From: Cricetomys ansorgei
Lineage: Eukaryota > Chordata > Mammalia > Rodentia > Nesomyidae
Assembly: GCA_026225945.1 (NCBI GenBank)
Contig: JAMJFZ010001089.1
Span: 5,789,001 to 5,853,000 of the forward strand
DNA: 64,000 nt
Reading direction: 5' to 3'
Part shown: positions 1 to 12,028 of the stretch, one piece after another
Layout of the letters: each line of letters starts with the position of its first letter
How positions within the stretch are numbered: position 1 is the stretch's first letter
Notes under the pieces: generated by a model
Database searches by the model: none
Seen by the model: the letters and a program-made list of their open reading frames with translations, nothing else
What the model was told of the DNA's origin: nothing
Program-made: the position numbers and the translations under genes

Positions 1-904
1 TGTGCCTGCACACCATGCCTCCTTATGCCTGGCTCACTTCAGAACATTTGAATCAAATTAGTACTTTGAAATTCAAATTATTGGCTTATGATTTAAATAC
101 CATAAACTGTACATATTTTATATGCATATCTCAGAGGGTTTGACAGACGCAAGCCCCCATGTACCCACCTCACAAGTCAACCATAAAACATTTCTATATC
201 ACAACTTAAAAAAAAAAAAAAGCTCTTGGATTCTTTGCAGTCAACGTCCCTGCAACACACACACACACACACACGTAGTAAAGACTGATCTGGTTTCTAT
301 TATTGTAAATTAGAAATCAGTCACAAGAATTTGCATGTATGGAATGATGCAGTATTTGTTCCTAGCTCTGGCTCCTACCACTCAGAATGTTGCTTATGTG
401 AGATGTTCACCACTCTTTCTGACTGAGTAGTATTCCCCTCCATGGATAAAGTGTAATTTGTGTATTGCTAATTCATCTACTAATGAATACTGGGCTCTTC
501 CGCAATCATGACTGTTATGGTAAAACGTACCCACATCGTCTCATAGACAATCTTTTTTAACTTTTGATAGTTATAAGAAAAGAATAACATTGTTCGAATT
601 ATTTGATAAATGTTCACTTAGTTGCAAAACCCTTCAAGCCTTGTAAAATGTTTATCCCATGTTATACTCCTAACAGTGATAGATGAATATTCCCTCCAAA
701 TCATGCTTCCTTTTCTTTGTTTTTAGTTAGCTTTATTTCTCTGTTTTTCTATTTATTTATCTTTCTATTTATTTATTTCATGAGTCTTTAGTCTCTGCCA
801 TCTCTTGCATATTGAGGATTATCTTAATAAGGTGTCGTTTTAGTCTTCAGCTTAAAGTCTGCCTATAGATTCTTAATTAGATAGCAATGTGGCTACACCA
901 GTTG
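1..904. other. Non-coding interval, AT-rich
   Basis: No exon or clear interspersed repeat is seen. It holds a 13-base A run near 208-220 and a short CA microsatellite at 254-274. Confidence 0.6.
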
Positions 905-1187
905 TTTGTTGTTTTTTTTTTTTATTGAAAACAAATTTTTCTCAGACAATATATTCTGATCAGTTTCCCCTTCTCCAGCACTCCCAAGATCCTCCCACCT
1001 CTGCACCCACCCAAATCCACAACTTCTTTCTCCTTCTTTACAAAACAAAATAAAACAAAAAAAAGGAAACAAACCAGAATGAAGAAATAAAACAAAAAAC
1101 AAAGAGAAAGCACAAGAAACACAGACACATAAAACCCTAAAACCACAAAATTAGAAACCATAATGTACAAGCAAAAAACCGGTAACT

Positions 1188-1225
<38 letters not shown>

Positions 1226-1660
1226 CAAAAATTACCATTCAGTTCGTTTCGTTGGCCATCTACTACGGGGCACAGGGCCTGTCCTTAGGTGTGGGTTATA
1301 TACCCAGTAAGACTCTGTTGGGGAAAACTAATTTTTCGTTTGCAAGTGGATATCAATCGGAGATAACTTCTGGGCTAAGGATGGGGGCTTGTGTCCATTT
1401 TCCTCACTCGGCACTGAGACCCCGTCTGGCTTATACCTGTGCAAGCCCTGTGTACCTGTCACAATCTCTGTAAGTTCACACCTGTCAGTCCTGTTAAGGA
1501 ATGAAGGTACTGTTTCCTTGTTGTCTCAGTCCCCTCTGGCTCTTACAATCTTTCTGCCTCCACTTCTCCAGAGTTCCCTGAGCCCTGAGGGGAGGGGTTT
1601 GATGAAGAAACCCCATTTAGGGCTGACTCCACTCCCCCACCCCACCTCCATCCTCCACCC
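905..1660 (-). mobile_element. L1 (Lx-type) 3' UTR, antisense, with poly-A tail
   Basis: Read on the minus strand this resembles a rodent L1 3' UTR ending in AATAAA and a poly-A tail (T run at 911-922). Landmarks on the plus strand are ttggccatctactacgggg, tatacccagtaagactctg, gcaagtggatatcaatcgg, cctctggctcttacaatct and ttccctgagccctgagg. An A-run of about 33 bases interrupts it near 1190. Small frames here are not genes. Confidence 0.75.
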
Positions 1661-1815
1661 ACCCAAATTTGTATCTTTTTAAAATTAATCCTTCAGCTTG
1701 CATTGCCCAGTTATCCTTGGGTGTGTGGCCTTTCACCGGAGCGTGATTACGAGGGGCCACACTCTCAGAGAAAGTTGTCTCTCCACCCCCTTCTGCCCCC
1801 CCCGCCCGCCCCGAA

Positions 1816-1816
<1 letters not shown>

Positions 1817-1871
<55 letters not shown>
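1817..1871 (+). repeat. Poly-C homopolymer, 55 bases
   Basis: An uninterrupted run of 55 C residues follows a C-rich lead-in (cccgcccgccccgaat). It lies in L1-derived sequence. The length may be partly an assembly artefact. Confidence 0.95.
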
Positions 1872-1873
<2 letters not shown>

Positions 1874-1916
1874 CTGCTGACAACTGGCAGTAACTCATAG
1901 CTACATCAGGGGCTGG

Positions 1917-1948
1917 GTTTTTTTGTTTGTTTGTTTGTTTGTTTGTTT
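1917..1948 (+). repeat. (TTTG)n microsatellite
   Basis: About six TTTG units follow a T run, inside antisense L1 sequence. Confidence 0.9.
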
Positions 1949-2224
1949 TCTGACTTGGGCTTGAAGAGATTTTGTGTGTGTGTTGTCCCAGTCTCTGTGA
2001 GTTTATGTCAGCCATTTTGCTGATAGCATTGTTTCCTTTCTAGAACATGTTCATTTTCCTTGCTTCTTACTGCCAGGATTTTCACTTCACTGTGGCGGTT
2101 TAGCACGGCAGCCATGACGTTATCAATAAACACACGGCTCCATTCTGCATTTTTGACTTTCATTTTAACAGAGGATGTTTAACCCTGTGAGTTGATTTTT
2201 TTCCCCCCCAAATTTGGGAATTTT

Positions 2225-2480
2225 TCAGTAACTACTTTTTAAAACGAATTTTTAGCAAGTCTTCGATCATTTCACACAATGTGCTTTTATTCAATTCCCA
2301 CCCTTCCAGTTCCTCCCAGATCGAACCGCATCTCCCCATTTCTCTCTTAATAACACATGGATTCCAATTTGCATGTACTTTGTAAGTGTATTTTTCCCTC
2401 TTACTACCCTTTTCCTCCGAAGGCGCTGTCACACAGACAGCGAGCTGTGAGATACCACCTGAAGGGCTTCCCAGCCTCTC
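2225..2480 (-). mobile_element. Third antisense L1 3' UTR fragment
   Basis: The stretch around ttcctcccagatcgaaccg and acacatggattccaatttgc resembles the start of a rodent L1 3' UTR in antisense. It is degenerate. Confidence 0.45.
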
Positions 2481-4559
2481 CCGTTTTCACTCCACTCTTT
2501 CTTTCCCACACTTTAGATTGGTTGATTTCTATTGTTCTGTCTCCAAGTTCCCAATCTCGTCCTTCTGCCGTTCTTATCTGCTGTTAAACTATTTGAATGA
2601 ATTCCTTATTGTAGCCTTCGAATTTCAGTTTTGTGTTTGGTTGTTTGGGTTTTTTTTTTTTTTAATTTAATGATTTCCTGTCTGTGACAAAATACTCAAA
2701 TTATTCATTTAAAAACACCAAATGTTCCTTTAAATTTGTGCTTATGTTTATATTGACTTTTTTAATGTTTCTCTAATAAATTTAATTTATTCACATTTCC
2801 CATTCCCCTAAGTAGAGCTTATATTTCCCTATTTCTTTACATGTCTCTTAACTATAACTTCCATTACAGATAGTGTAGGAGATGCTGGCTTCTGTTATCT
2901 TTCTCTGAAAGGCTTCAGTTTTTTGTTTGTTTGTTTTGTTTTTGTTTTTTGTTTTTGCTTTTTGTAGTAGTAGTAGTAGTAGCAGTTCTTTTACTTACTT
3001 CTACATTTAAACTTTTTAGTTTTCAATTTATATTTTATTATAATGGCCTGTGGGGGAAAAAAAATCATGAGGCTACTCAGCCCCGCTGTAAATCAATCTC
3101 AAAGAATAACTTGCCTGCTAATTGTTTACAAACTTGTTGAAGGCAATGTAGGGACGAGTTGGAGTAAGCTCTCATCATACTCATAACATTGAGACTTTAG
3201 GTGTCTTGACTTGAAATTGCTATCAAACACACAGTGAGTTATTAGCATAACTTCTCCTGCTGCACTCGACTTCCCTCTGTTCCCACCCCACCATTGCTAC
3301 TGTTCCACAGGAAGCAGTGACTCAGCAATGCCTGCATCGGTCCAAATCTGTGTCCTGTTCTACTCTGAGCTTCAGGCCTAGAAGGACTTCATACTGGCCC
3401 CTGCCCACTGCCAGCTCTGATCTGCAGGCTCGCGTCTTGTCAGCTGCTCTGAAAAATGAGCTCAGTTCAGGGGAACTCCTCTGCTGTGATGGCCTATCAG
3501 TGTTTCACAGTTGGAATACTGTGTCTGGGTAGAGAGGACACAGATCACCTGTGAGGATTCAGACACAAATGTCTCAGCTCTCGAGAGTCACAGTCACGGA
3601 TGTCTTGATGCCAGCACCCCAGACAATCGCTTCAGTTTTTCTCCCTAGTCTGACGGTGAATTATATTAGAAGATCTAGTACCGTACCAGCTATCCGACAA
3701 TAATTAAAACCAGAGATGGAAAAATTGTTTAATATCTTAATTAAAAGATCGAAATGAATACATGTCCTTGTCTGGGCTACCTATGGTCCGTTTTATGTGT
3801 TAATAATACAAATGTAGGTTAATTATTTTGAAAGTCCCCTATATTTTATGGAACGGCACTCTACTTAATGATCATGTCCTCTTATATTGAGAAAAAGATA
3901 AAATGTTTACAAGTAACATTAACCCGCATATGCCTTTGGAATATGTCAGCTGGTGTCACCCAGAGAAAATAAATGGAACAGTCATATTTTTAATAAAACA
4001 TGAGGAACACAAGGAAAACACTTGTCAAAATTGTATAATATTATAGTACCCTCTCTGTATATAAATGCATATGTTTATGAAAGTGTATTTTCTCTCTGTA
4101 TGCTAATCTTTTTTACTTGGCATATTTTTTAATGGTTTTTCCAAATGACCTTTGTAAAATTAATCAAGGATCTGACACTGTCCTTTGGAGAAATGCAAAG
4201 AAAGAATGCCGCTCGTAATAACTTTTGCATGAAAAACAACCAGAGAATGACAAAACAGAGAAAACATTAATACTGGGGGGGGGGGGGGGGGTGTGAAAAA
4301 ATTAAACCTTGATAGGGAAGCCCACTGGGGAAAAAAAAATGCTCACTTCTTGTCAGAAACATTTTTATGGGTCTCTGAAATTCCACTCCCCTTTTATTTT
4401 CTATCCTATTGTTTTTATTGCTGGAAATACGACAGATTTTTTTCAAAACAATTCACTAAGTAAAACGCACGCGGATGCCGAGAAGCATCTCGAATTAAAG
4501 ATTAATAAAATGTACAGAAAGCGCGTGTAAAAATATAAATACAAAGAACCAAGGGGGGA
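2481..4559. other. Non-coding interval with simple repeats
   Basis: No exon recognised. It contains a T/TTTTG-rich tract at 2917-2965 followed by (TAG)n at 2967-2981, and a G run of 17 at 4275-4291. Frames here are short and lack splice support. Confidence 0.55.
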
Positions 4560-5880
4560 AAAATGCCTGCGATTAGACAAGATGGAAATCTAAGCAGAAA
4601 TTAAATTCAGTTGTATTACATTTCCTATTCTTTTCTTAGAGAAAATTACAACTGAAGTGAGGCGTTTTTTCCCCTGTAATTTAAATGTTAAGCTGCCAGA
4701 TGTGTGTCCCATGCTTCAAGAGGGAAGCTTTGCATTATTTAGCATATTAAGAATCACAGAATTTTAAAAAGGGTTCCTTTATTGCCTGGAGGTTCCAATT
4801 AAGTAAACCTTAGCCTGGTACATTTAAAACTTGCAGTACATGAGATCTGCTGCCTTCTTTTTACCAACAGTTAAGTCTCATCTATACAATAAATAAGGGA
4901 AATCTTTAAGATGACATAATTTTTCTTTTGCTTGAGGAATTAAACCTATCTATTATTTTAAGAAGTTTTTAATAGAGGCCAGCAATCTAGAAGACAACGG
5001 GAGGTTCAAAATGCTTTTTTTTAATCATAGCAAGTTGAGGCTCCTATTTATGCCACAGGATGCGTGTTCCATAAAGGCAAATCTGCCCCATCGATCCTAT
5101 TTCTTCTTCCCCTCTCTGCTTCCTCTGTGCTCTCCTCAGTCCTCCTGTGAGGCGAGGCAGTCGTGATAAGCAATCCGGTCGCTGTTTCTGAATCGATACC
5201 ACGATTTTGTGATTGTATGAACGTCCATCCGTCCACCTGTCATGAAACTCTCTGATCACGCAGCGCTAATTAGTCGCCCTTTCAGCAGCTTGTGGAAGGA
5301 GTTTCGGTAGCTAAGCTAAAACCCATAATGAGACCGAGGTTCTGGAGGCACACAACATTCATAAATCATAGCCTTAAATACAGCCATTTTTGCCATTTTA
5401 GAAAATGTCAAAGGTGTCAACTCTGTCCAAATATATCGCTTAACAGTGACTATTTTAGTAAATTGACTTGAAATGCATTCAGCTAACTGACAGTCAGAAG
5501 CACATAATCTAGTTCACAGGACAAATGAACGGTTTAAAGGCCAGAAATAAGCAACAAGCTACAAATTCTTAGTGGCATTGTTACAATGACCATGGCTAAA
5601 GCCACAGGCCAAAATCCTAGTGCTAATGTGTTTATCGGCTTCAAAATAAAGGCTTCAAATTTTGGGAATGTGCTGGTCAGGACAACAACAAACAGCTTAG
5701 CCAGATTCAAAACTATGGTCACACGCATAACTGAAAATGTACGCAGCAAATAAATTAGGATTTATATAAACACAAGTAATCAAAGTGGAGAGCGCTCTGT
5801 GCTAATAGCACGATTTGACCCAATAAATGGTAACTGCAAGGATGCTTCAAATATTAGTATGTTAGCATGTGTCACAATGT
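4560..5880. promoter_or_regulatory. Candidate conserved non-coding block
   Basis: About 1.3 kb with no recognisable transposon. It is AT-rich with scattered CpGs and homeodomain-type cores (gcgctaattagtcg near 5263; several ATTA sites), plus an E-box-like ccacctgtcatg near 5235. Repeat-free, CpG-retaining AT-rich DNA in a rodent gene desert is often a developmental enhancer. Conservation cannot be measured here. Confidence 0.35.
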
Positions 5881-5961
5881 TAAGAAACAAACAAACAAGC
5901 CTCTTGTCCTGTTTTTATAGGAAGAAAACAGTGAACGAAATAATTATTAAAATAGGATTGA

Positions 5962-6180
5962 CAGTTGGAGCTGGAAAAGTGGCTCAGTAGTTAAGAGGGA
6001 TTGCTGCCTTTGCAGAGAACTGAATAGAGAAGTCATGTGACCTAACTCTGGCTCCAGGTGACCCAGTGCCCTCTTCTGGCCTCTGCTTACATCTGCACAC
6101 TCAGGTGGGCACATACACATGCACACACACAGATACACACACCCAATAATTCTTTAAAAAAAAAAACAAAATTAAATTAA
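5962..6180 (+). mobile_element. B3 (B2-family) SINE
   Basis: It starts with a tRNA-like head (gctggaaaagtggctcagta), has the family block ccagtgccctcttctggcct, and ends in CA-rich and A-rich sequence. Confidence 0.8.
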
Positions 6181-8394
6181 AATGTTACAGTTGACAAAAA
6201 TATTAACATATTCAGTGTTGAGCCTGCATTATTCTCCCTAGCACCCAAATTGTTTCATAAATGATAGAATATCTCTAATATTTTATGGACTGTTTTCCTG
6301 TAAAAGTGAAAAGGCATCAGGATTTAGTGTTTGAGGATATTTTAATGTACCTGGCAGTAAGGATGCAATGAAGCCATCCTTATGTAGAACCTGGCTAAAC
6401 CAGCAAACCCACAACCTTCCCGTGTGGATGACACACCAAAGTACACTTGCGTGACACTTCAGAACAACTGCAGTCAGTTACAAAGAACATCCACCCACAC
6501 AATAGATTTCCATTGACAAAGACATTACTCATGTTATTTATTTAGTTCAAGTTGTTTATGAATTTCATAGCCAGCAGAGAATGTCTACCAACACACTACT
6601 AATACTTGAATCATTTTCATTTGTAAGATTATAAAAGATTTATGCATGCATGCCTTGCCTGATAAAATACTATCATAAGGTAAGAAAATGAATATACTTT
6701 GTTATTCCTTTTAAGAACAACCTTCAAACATTTCCCAACTCTGTCATATATAAAAGATTCTATCCTTTTATGAAAATCAGCTTCTTTTTTCCTCTTTTGT
6801 CTTAAAAAATATTAAACTCTTCATTTTTACATGCAACAAAAGTATCCAGAAATTTTATTATGCTGCTTATGAGCTTTTCCTGATTATCATCAATTAACAC
6901 TTCCACTGAACTTGGAGCATTCAAGCTATTTGGAATAATGAATTATTTTAACTACTTAAGTTACTATTGATTCAAAAAAATTTATAGAAATAGGTAAAGT
7001 CTTAGACTGATACCCCAGTTCAGCAAGGTGCAGATAGAAGAGAGTGTGCATCTAGTATTATGGGAATATGCTGAATAACAAAGAGGTGGCTTCATGAACA
7101 CCTGTTAACACTCAACCACAGGTAACCAACAGATGAACTTGGATGATCACAACGAATTTGAATATAGCAATCAAAGTAGAAAGACAGAAGGAAAAAAGTT
7201 AGGCAAACATCAATTAAACAGCACTCTTAGAAATAATCTATAGGTCAAAGAGAAAGATTTCACTGCTTGCTTGCTTCTTCGTTCAAGAGAAATTGCACTT
7301 AGTCCTGGGCAAGGATGACCCGGGATCATACTTGATCATACGATGATACTCTCGTTTTCTGCTACCTGAGACATTCTCTCACACAAAGGCCGCACATTTC
7401 CAAGTGCCACCAGCATAAAAGATCCTGACAAGTACCTGACATAGGTAGCTCTTAGCGAGGCCAGAGACTACCTCCCAGTTCATACGTACTAGGTGGCTTA
7501 TCTCTAGAAGGTCTCCATTCTCTTAGGCATTCCCAGAAATTCCCCAGTGGGAAAACCAAGACACACAAATTGAATCATGCAAACGGAAATAATTTAGTAT
7601 CTCAAATTTTAACTGCAAATTTTCTAAGCCACAAATTTTTATGTGATAACAGTTGTTAAAGGATGAAGGAGAAAATACACGTGCAGATGAATGAGAACTC
7701 AAGGGAAAATGTCACTGGGGTCCTCCCTTGAAGAGTGATTAAAACATAAAGAAAGTGGAGGTGGAGGAATCATGAGGAGCCTGGAAAGAGAAAAAGAAAA
7801 AAAAAGAAGAGCCTTGGACATTAACATATGTATAACGCACTAGCCTTTCTCTTATAAGCTTCAGAAATCATCTTAGATTTTCAAAACAAAATTTACAATA
7901 CCAGCTGTTACTCAAGAAAATGATATTTTAAAGGGGGGAAGATTAAAAGGCCCTAGATGGAAGTAAGCCACACACAACTGATGCAAAGCGGTAAAAGACA
8001 GAGAGTCGGAAGCTGTTATCAGGCGTGCACACTCTCATGTACATAGTGATAACTAGAAATGACCTGTTAGGTGATTCTGTCCTTGTACAGGCATCGTGGA
8101 ATATGCTTGCATGAACTACATTGACCCGGAAGACTTTAGGAGCTGTAATCTTGTGGGACCACTGCCCAACAATCAGTCTACTGTGGACAAAGCAATAACA
8201 GCACATGACTGCACATCTGCCCCCAGTGCAACCACTAGGAAAACCACACGACAAGACATACCTAAAACTGTAAGTAAATCAAGATGGAATCCTAACTAGA
8301 ATTAAATGATCTGTAGAAAGAGAAGCAGGGTGGAAGAGAAGAACAGCAGCAGCAGAAGCAACAAGAAAACAAACATTAAAATCTCAGACTTAGT
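6181..8394. other. Non-coding interval, no repeat recognised
   Basis: AT-rich single-copy-looking DNA with no exon having paired splice sites. An open frame at 7943-8254 (minus) is uninterpretable. Confidence 0.5.
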
Positions 8395-9770
8395 CTCTGT
8401 CGTATTAATAATTATTTTAAATACAGGATCTAACTATTTCAATTAAAAGATAGACATTGACAAAATGGGCTTTTGAAAATGCCCTGAGTACGTAATACTT
8501 ATTATTATTATTATTATTATATAATGATTATTCAATGGAATAAATTAAAGTAAAAAATAAAAATTGAATTATTTACTCACTAATTATTTTAAAAGTCATG
8601 ATTGACTATATTGATATGAGTGAGATAAAAAGAGAATTTAGATCAAAAAAGATCATCACACATAAAGAACATTATATAATAACTAAATTATCGATGTATC
8701 AATAAGATGTTACAATCTCAAGAATTTGCAGGCAAATAGTGGATCTTCAGTCATTAAAAAGCAAAAATGGGGATGATGAAGGAATAAATTATCAACAACA
8801 GTTAAGGGACTTAACACTCACTTACCCCAGATGACAGAATTACAAAATGGTCAAACTACAACAAGGACATAGTTGATCTGTCAAACACAACCAATAAACA
8901 GAACCTATCCACAATACACACATGTGTAAATCAGTCCTTACCAAGTGCCTACAGATAATCCGCAAACACACTCTGGATCATGAAGCAGGCCTCATCAGAT
9001 TTAGGAGAACTGAAATCATACAGCACCCGTTTCATGATTATGAGGCTCAACTAACAAGCAAAAACAGAAAGGCAAGAAGGAAAATTGTAAGCAGATAGAA
9101 ACTTAACAGTGCAACTCTAAGTAACCTGTAGTTTAAAAAGAAAGTCTTAAAGAAAATCCAAGGAAAAAAAAATCACATTAATGGGATGAGTTGAAGCCAA
9201 GCTGAGAAGAAATTTCATAGCATTAAATGCTCAGGTTGGAAAAGAGGAAGATCAATCATGTACGGTCCCACCTGAAGAACAACAAAAAATCCAAAGCAAG
9301 TAGAAGAAAGAAAATGATCTAATAAGAATATAAATCAACAAGTGTGAAATCAAGGGAAAGATAGAAACAATAGAATGAAATCTGGTTCTTTAAAAACAAT
9401 AAAGCTTATAAACTAGCAAGACTGATAAAGAGGTTGAGAGAAGATTCAGGTCCCCAGTACCAGGGAAAAAAAATGGAGGCCACTGAATAGGAAACTAATG
9501 GGAACCCTGTAACAGCCTCTGTCCCATGCATTCAACAACTAAGAAAAAAATGGATGAGTTCCTACACACTACACATGGCAGCCTTGGTCAAGCCAGATAA
9601 TTTGTTTTGAGACATAGACATCTCTTTGCTGTCCAGGGACTTGCTATGTAGATCAAATTGGTCTTGAATAAACAGATGTTTTGAACAGTCCTCAGGCTGA
9701 TTTCTTTGAAAGTTCTACCAAACATTTAGAGGAAAAATATCCTCAGCCTCACAAAAACCTTTGTATCAAT
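8395..9770 (+). mobile_element. Ancient L1 ORF2 fragment (endonuclease to pre-RT)
   Basis: Degenerate nucleotide matches run in ORF2 order: tggatcatgaagcaggcctc (endonuclease end), aatttcatagcattaaatgc, ggttctttaaaaacaataaag, and gttctaccaaacatttagagg. Stops and indels break every frame. A B1-like insertion seems to lie near 9600-9690. Confidence 0.7.
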
Positions 9771-9884
9771 CAGTTTTAGTGGCTCTGACAAAGCTGGCCT
9801 GAACAGCTTTCAGGGGAGAGTTTATGTTGGTTCATGGTTTCTGAGGTTTTGTTGTGCGGTCACTTGGCACCATGGCTTCTGGCA

Positions 9885-10090
9885 AAACCAGGCTCACCAG
9901 CAACACAATCTAGCTGAAACAGCAAATTCTCGTTCCAATGAGAGAATCTGTCTCAGAAAACAAGATGGGGAGCCATAGTGGAAGACAACATGCCCAACAT
10001 CGATCTCTGGTCTCCTTATGCACATGTAAAGGTAAACACATGTATGCATACACATGCACGCACTAACACACACATGTGTGTACACATACC
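9885..10090 (+). mobile_element. B4-type SINE, 3' part
   Basis: The block agagaatctgtctcagaaaa, then catcgatctctggtctcc and a CA-rich tail are typical of the B4 3' half. The 5' end is missing or too diverged. Confidence 0.55.
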
Positions 10091-10261
10091 CATCAAAGAC
10101 ATTTTTTCTCACTGCTGCTGTTAACATAGTGTTGAGACTTCTGGCAATAATGACCACTCTACAGTGACATAAGGGTATGGGCATGTAATTTGTACCATTA
10201 AAAAAATGAAAACTACTATATTAGAAGATGACATGATCTTCAACATAAAATTTCAAGTAAT

Positions 10262-10425
10262 AGCTGGGCAGTGGTGACACAAGCCTTTAATCTCAGCAGT
10301 GGGGAGGCAGAGGCAGGTGAATCTCAGTGAGTTCAAGGCCAGCCTGGTCTACAGAGTGAGTTCCAGGACAGCCAAAGTTACAATAGAGAAACTCTGTCTT
10401 GAAAAACCAAAGAAAGAAAAAAAAA
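10262..10425 (+). mobile_element. B1 SINE
   Basis: Starts agctgggcagtggtgacaca and runs through the Pol III box region (gagttcaaggccagcctgg) to gttacaatagagaaactctg and an A-rich tail. It interrupts L1 sequence. Confidence 0.93.
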
Positions 10426-10436
10426 TCCAGTAATAG

Positions 10437-10660
10437 GGATGAAAGAGATGAAGAGATGGTTCAATAGGTCAGAAAGCCTCTTGCAGAGGGCCTGAGTATG
10501 GTTCCTAGGACTGATACCATGCTACTTGCTACTTACAATCAATCACCCACATAATTACCCATATCACCTATAGTAACTCCAGCTTCAGGGGATCAGACAC
10601 CTTAGTCTGGCCCCTGAGGGCACCTGCACGCATTTACACATAAGCATAATGAAAAAAACA
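10437..10660 (+). mobile_element. B3 (B2-family) SINE
   Basis: Head gatgaagagatggttcaata, centre gtaactccagcttcagggga and ctggcccctgagggcacctg, then an A-rich end. It sits just downstream of the B1 copy. Confidence 0.8.
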
Positions 10661-10699
10661 AGTTTTCAATGAACATACACAAAAGTTATATGAAAAAGC

Positions 10700-11470
10700 A
10701 TAAATAAAAACACATTTCTGCATGCTAGCAATGAACATGCTAAAACCAAAATTAAAACCAAGAACCATTTATAACTATTACACAGGAAATAAAATACTTA
10801 GGTACAAGCTTCATAAAACATGTACAGAAATTTTGGATTCAAAATTACAAAGTGTTGATTTACTTATTTTAACACATCATATTTAAGGAAAATAAAATGG
10901 GAAGACACAACCCAATATGATAAAGATATTGCCCTCTGCAACTGGATTATAAACCTAATGAAAGTCCATCAACATAGTAATGTGGTTTTGGTGTGGAAAA
11001 CACAAGGTTCTTCTAAAATTCAGAGGAGTGGTAGGCCTTGAAATAGCTGATATCATCTCAACAAAGAAAAATAAATGAGAGAAGTCACTGTTCTTGGTAT
11101 CAAACTCTATTACGCAGCTGTGGCAATCAAGACTGTGGAGTTAAGTCAAGGGAGAGTCAGGCCATGGAGTCAGTGGGAAAAGTAGAAATAAGTCTGGAGA
11201 ACTATGCCCAATTGCTAATTTTTAAGACAGGTACAGAACCAATCTGATGGGGGGAAAAAGATTTTGGCCATAAGGCATCAGGCCAATCTGATGTTTTTGT
11301 GGGGAAAGAACTGAGCTAAGCCTCACTTCACATATATAAAGCCCTCAAAATATGCGTGCATTTAAAAGATAGAAGAAAATACTCAGGATGTAGGGCTAAG
11401 CAAAATATTATTTGACTTGACACCCAAAATGGGATCCATAGAAGGAGAAACTGATAAATTGGGAATTTTT
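10700..11470 (+). mobile_element. Ancient L1 ORF2 fragment (C-terminal half)
   Basis: Nucleotide landmarks of late ORF2 are present in order: aaataaaatacttaggtaca, ctgcaactggattataaacc, ttcttggtatcaaactctat and caatctgatggggggaaaaag. It probably continues the L1 at 8.4-9.8 kb, separated by SINEs and a deletion. Confidence 0.7.
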
Positions 11471-11554
11471 TAATCCTACGGTGAGGAGTTTGGAAACAAG
11501 AGGTAACCTGAAGCTCAGGGCCAGCTAGCCTGTCATTCGCAACAGAAAGCAAGC

Positions 11555-11920
11555 GTCCCCTACTTTTTGTGGAAGTTTATTTTCAGTTGTGCTTAAAATA
11601 ATTGTTTTTGTGCATTGCTGGAAAAAGGAATGCCTTGGCATTTTGTATTGTTTGCAGGTGTTGGATTTCTGGGGGTTGTTAAATTGCTAATGATCTGCAT
11701 GTGCTATCAGTAGAACACCTGAGGAGTTCTGTAAGAATAAAAACACCTGAGCTCAGACGCCCAGGGTTCCACCGTTGATCGAGTATGGTGCTGACCAGGA
11801 TGGTGGTTCCCCCTACTGGGGTCTGGCAGAGCTTCCACATATGAAAATGCTTCTTTGTCTCCTTGGTGAGCCACCGTGTAGGCATATTACTACATCTTCT
11901 CAAATAAGACAGAAGGCAGG
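11555..11920 (+). mobile_element. LTR-like dispersed repeat, copy 1
   Basis: About 370 bases match a second copy at 34795-35150 in the same orientation. Shared blocks include gcattgctggaaaaaggaa, gcaggtgttggatttctg, agtagaacacctgaggagtt, an aataaaaacacctgagct polyadenylation-like signal, and tggtgctgaccaggatggtg. It looks like a MaLR/ORR1-type LTR, family not certain. Confidence 0.65.
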
Positions 11921-12028
11921 GCCACCTACACCTGAGGTTATTCTCTGGCCTCCATAAGCCAGCCATGGCGTATGCGCCTCCACATTCTTACACACAAGAC
12001 ATAAATAAATGAATAAATAAATAAATAA
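11921..12028 (+). mobile_element. SINE tail with (AAAT)n
   Basis: Sequence around tattctctggcctccataag resembles a B4 3' end and is followed by a short (AAAT)n tract at 12001-12028. Confidence 0.4.

Larger units (their letters stand above)
1661..2115 (-). mobile_element. Second antisense L1 3' UTR segment
   Basis: Phrases such as ttgcccagttatccttgggtg, gagcgtgattacgaggggcc and tctctgtgagtttatgtcag match another part of the rodent L1 3' UTR in antisense. The poly-C run and a TTTG microsatellite lie inside it. It may be a separate insertion from the segment to its left. Confidence 0.55.

Noticed and set aside
1617..2015. 132-codon minus-strand frame with a poly-Gly run
   Set aside because: It is antisense L1 3' UTR read through the poly-C run; the glycines come from the homopolymer.
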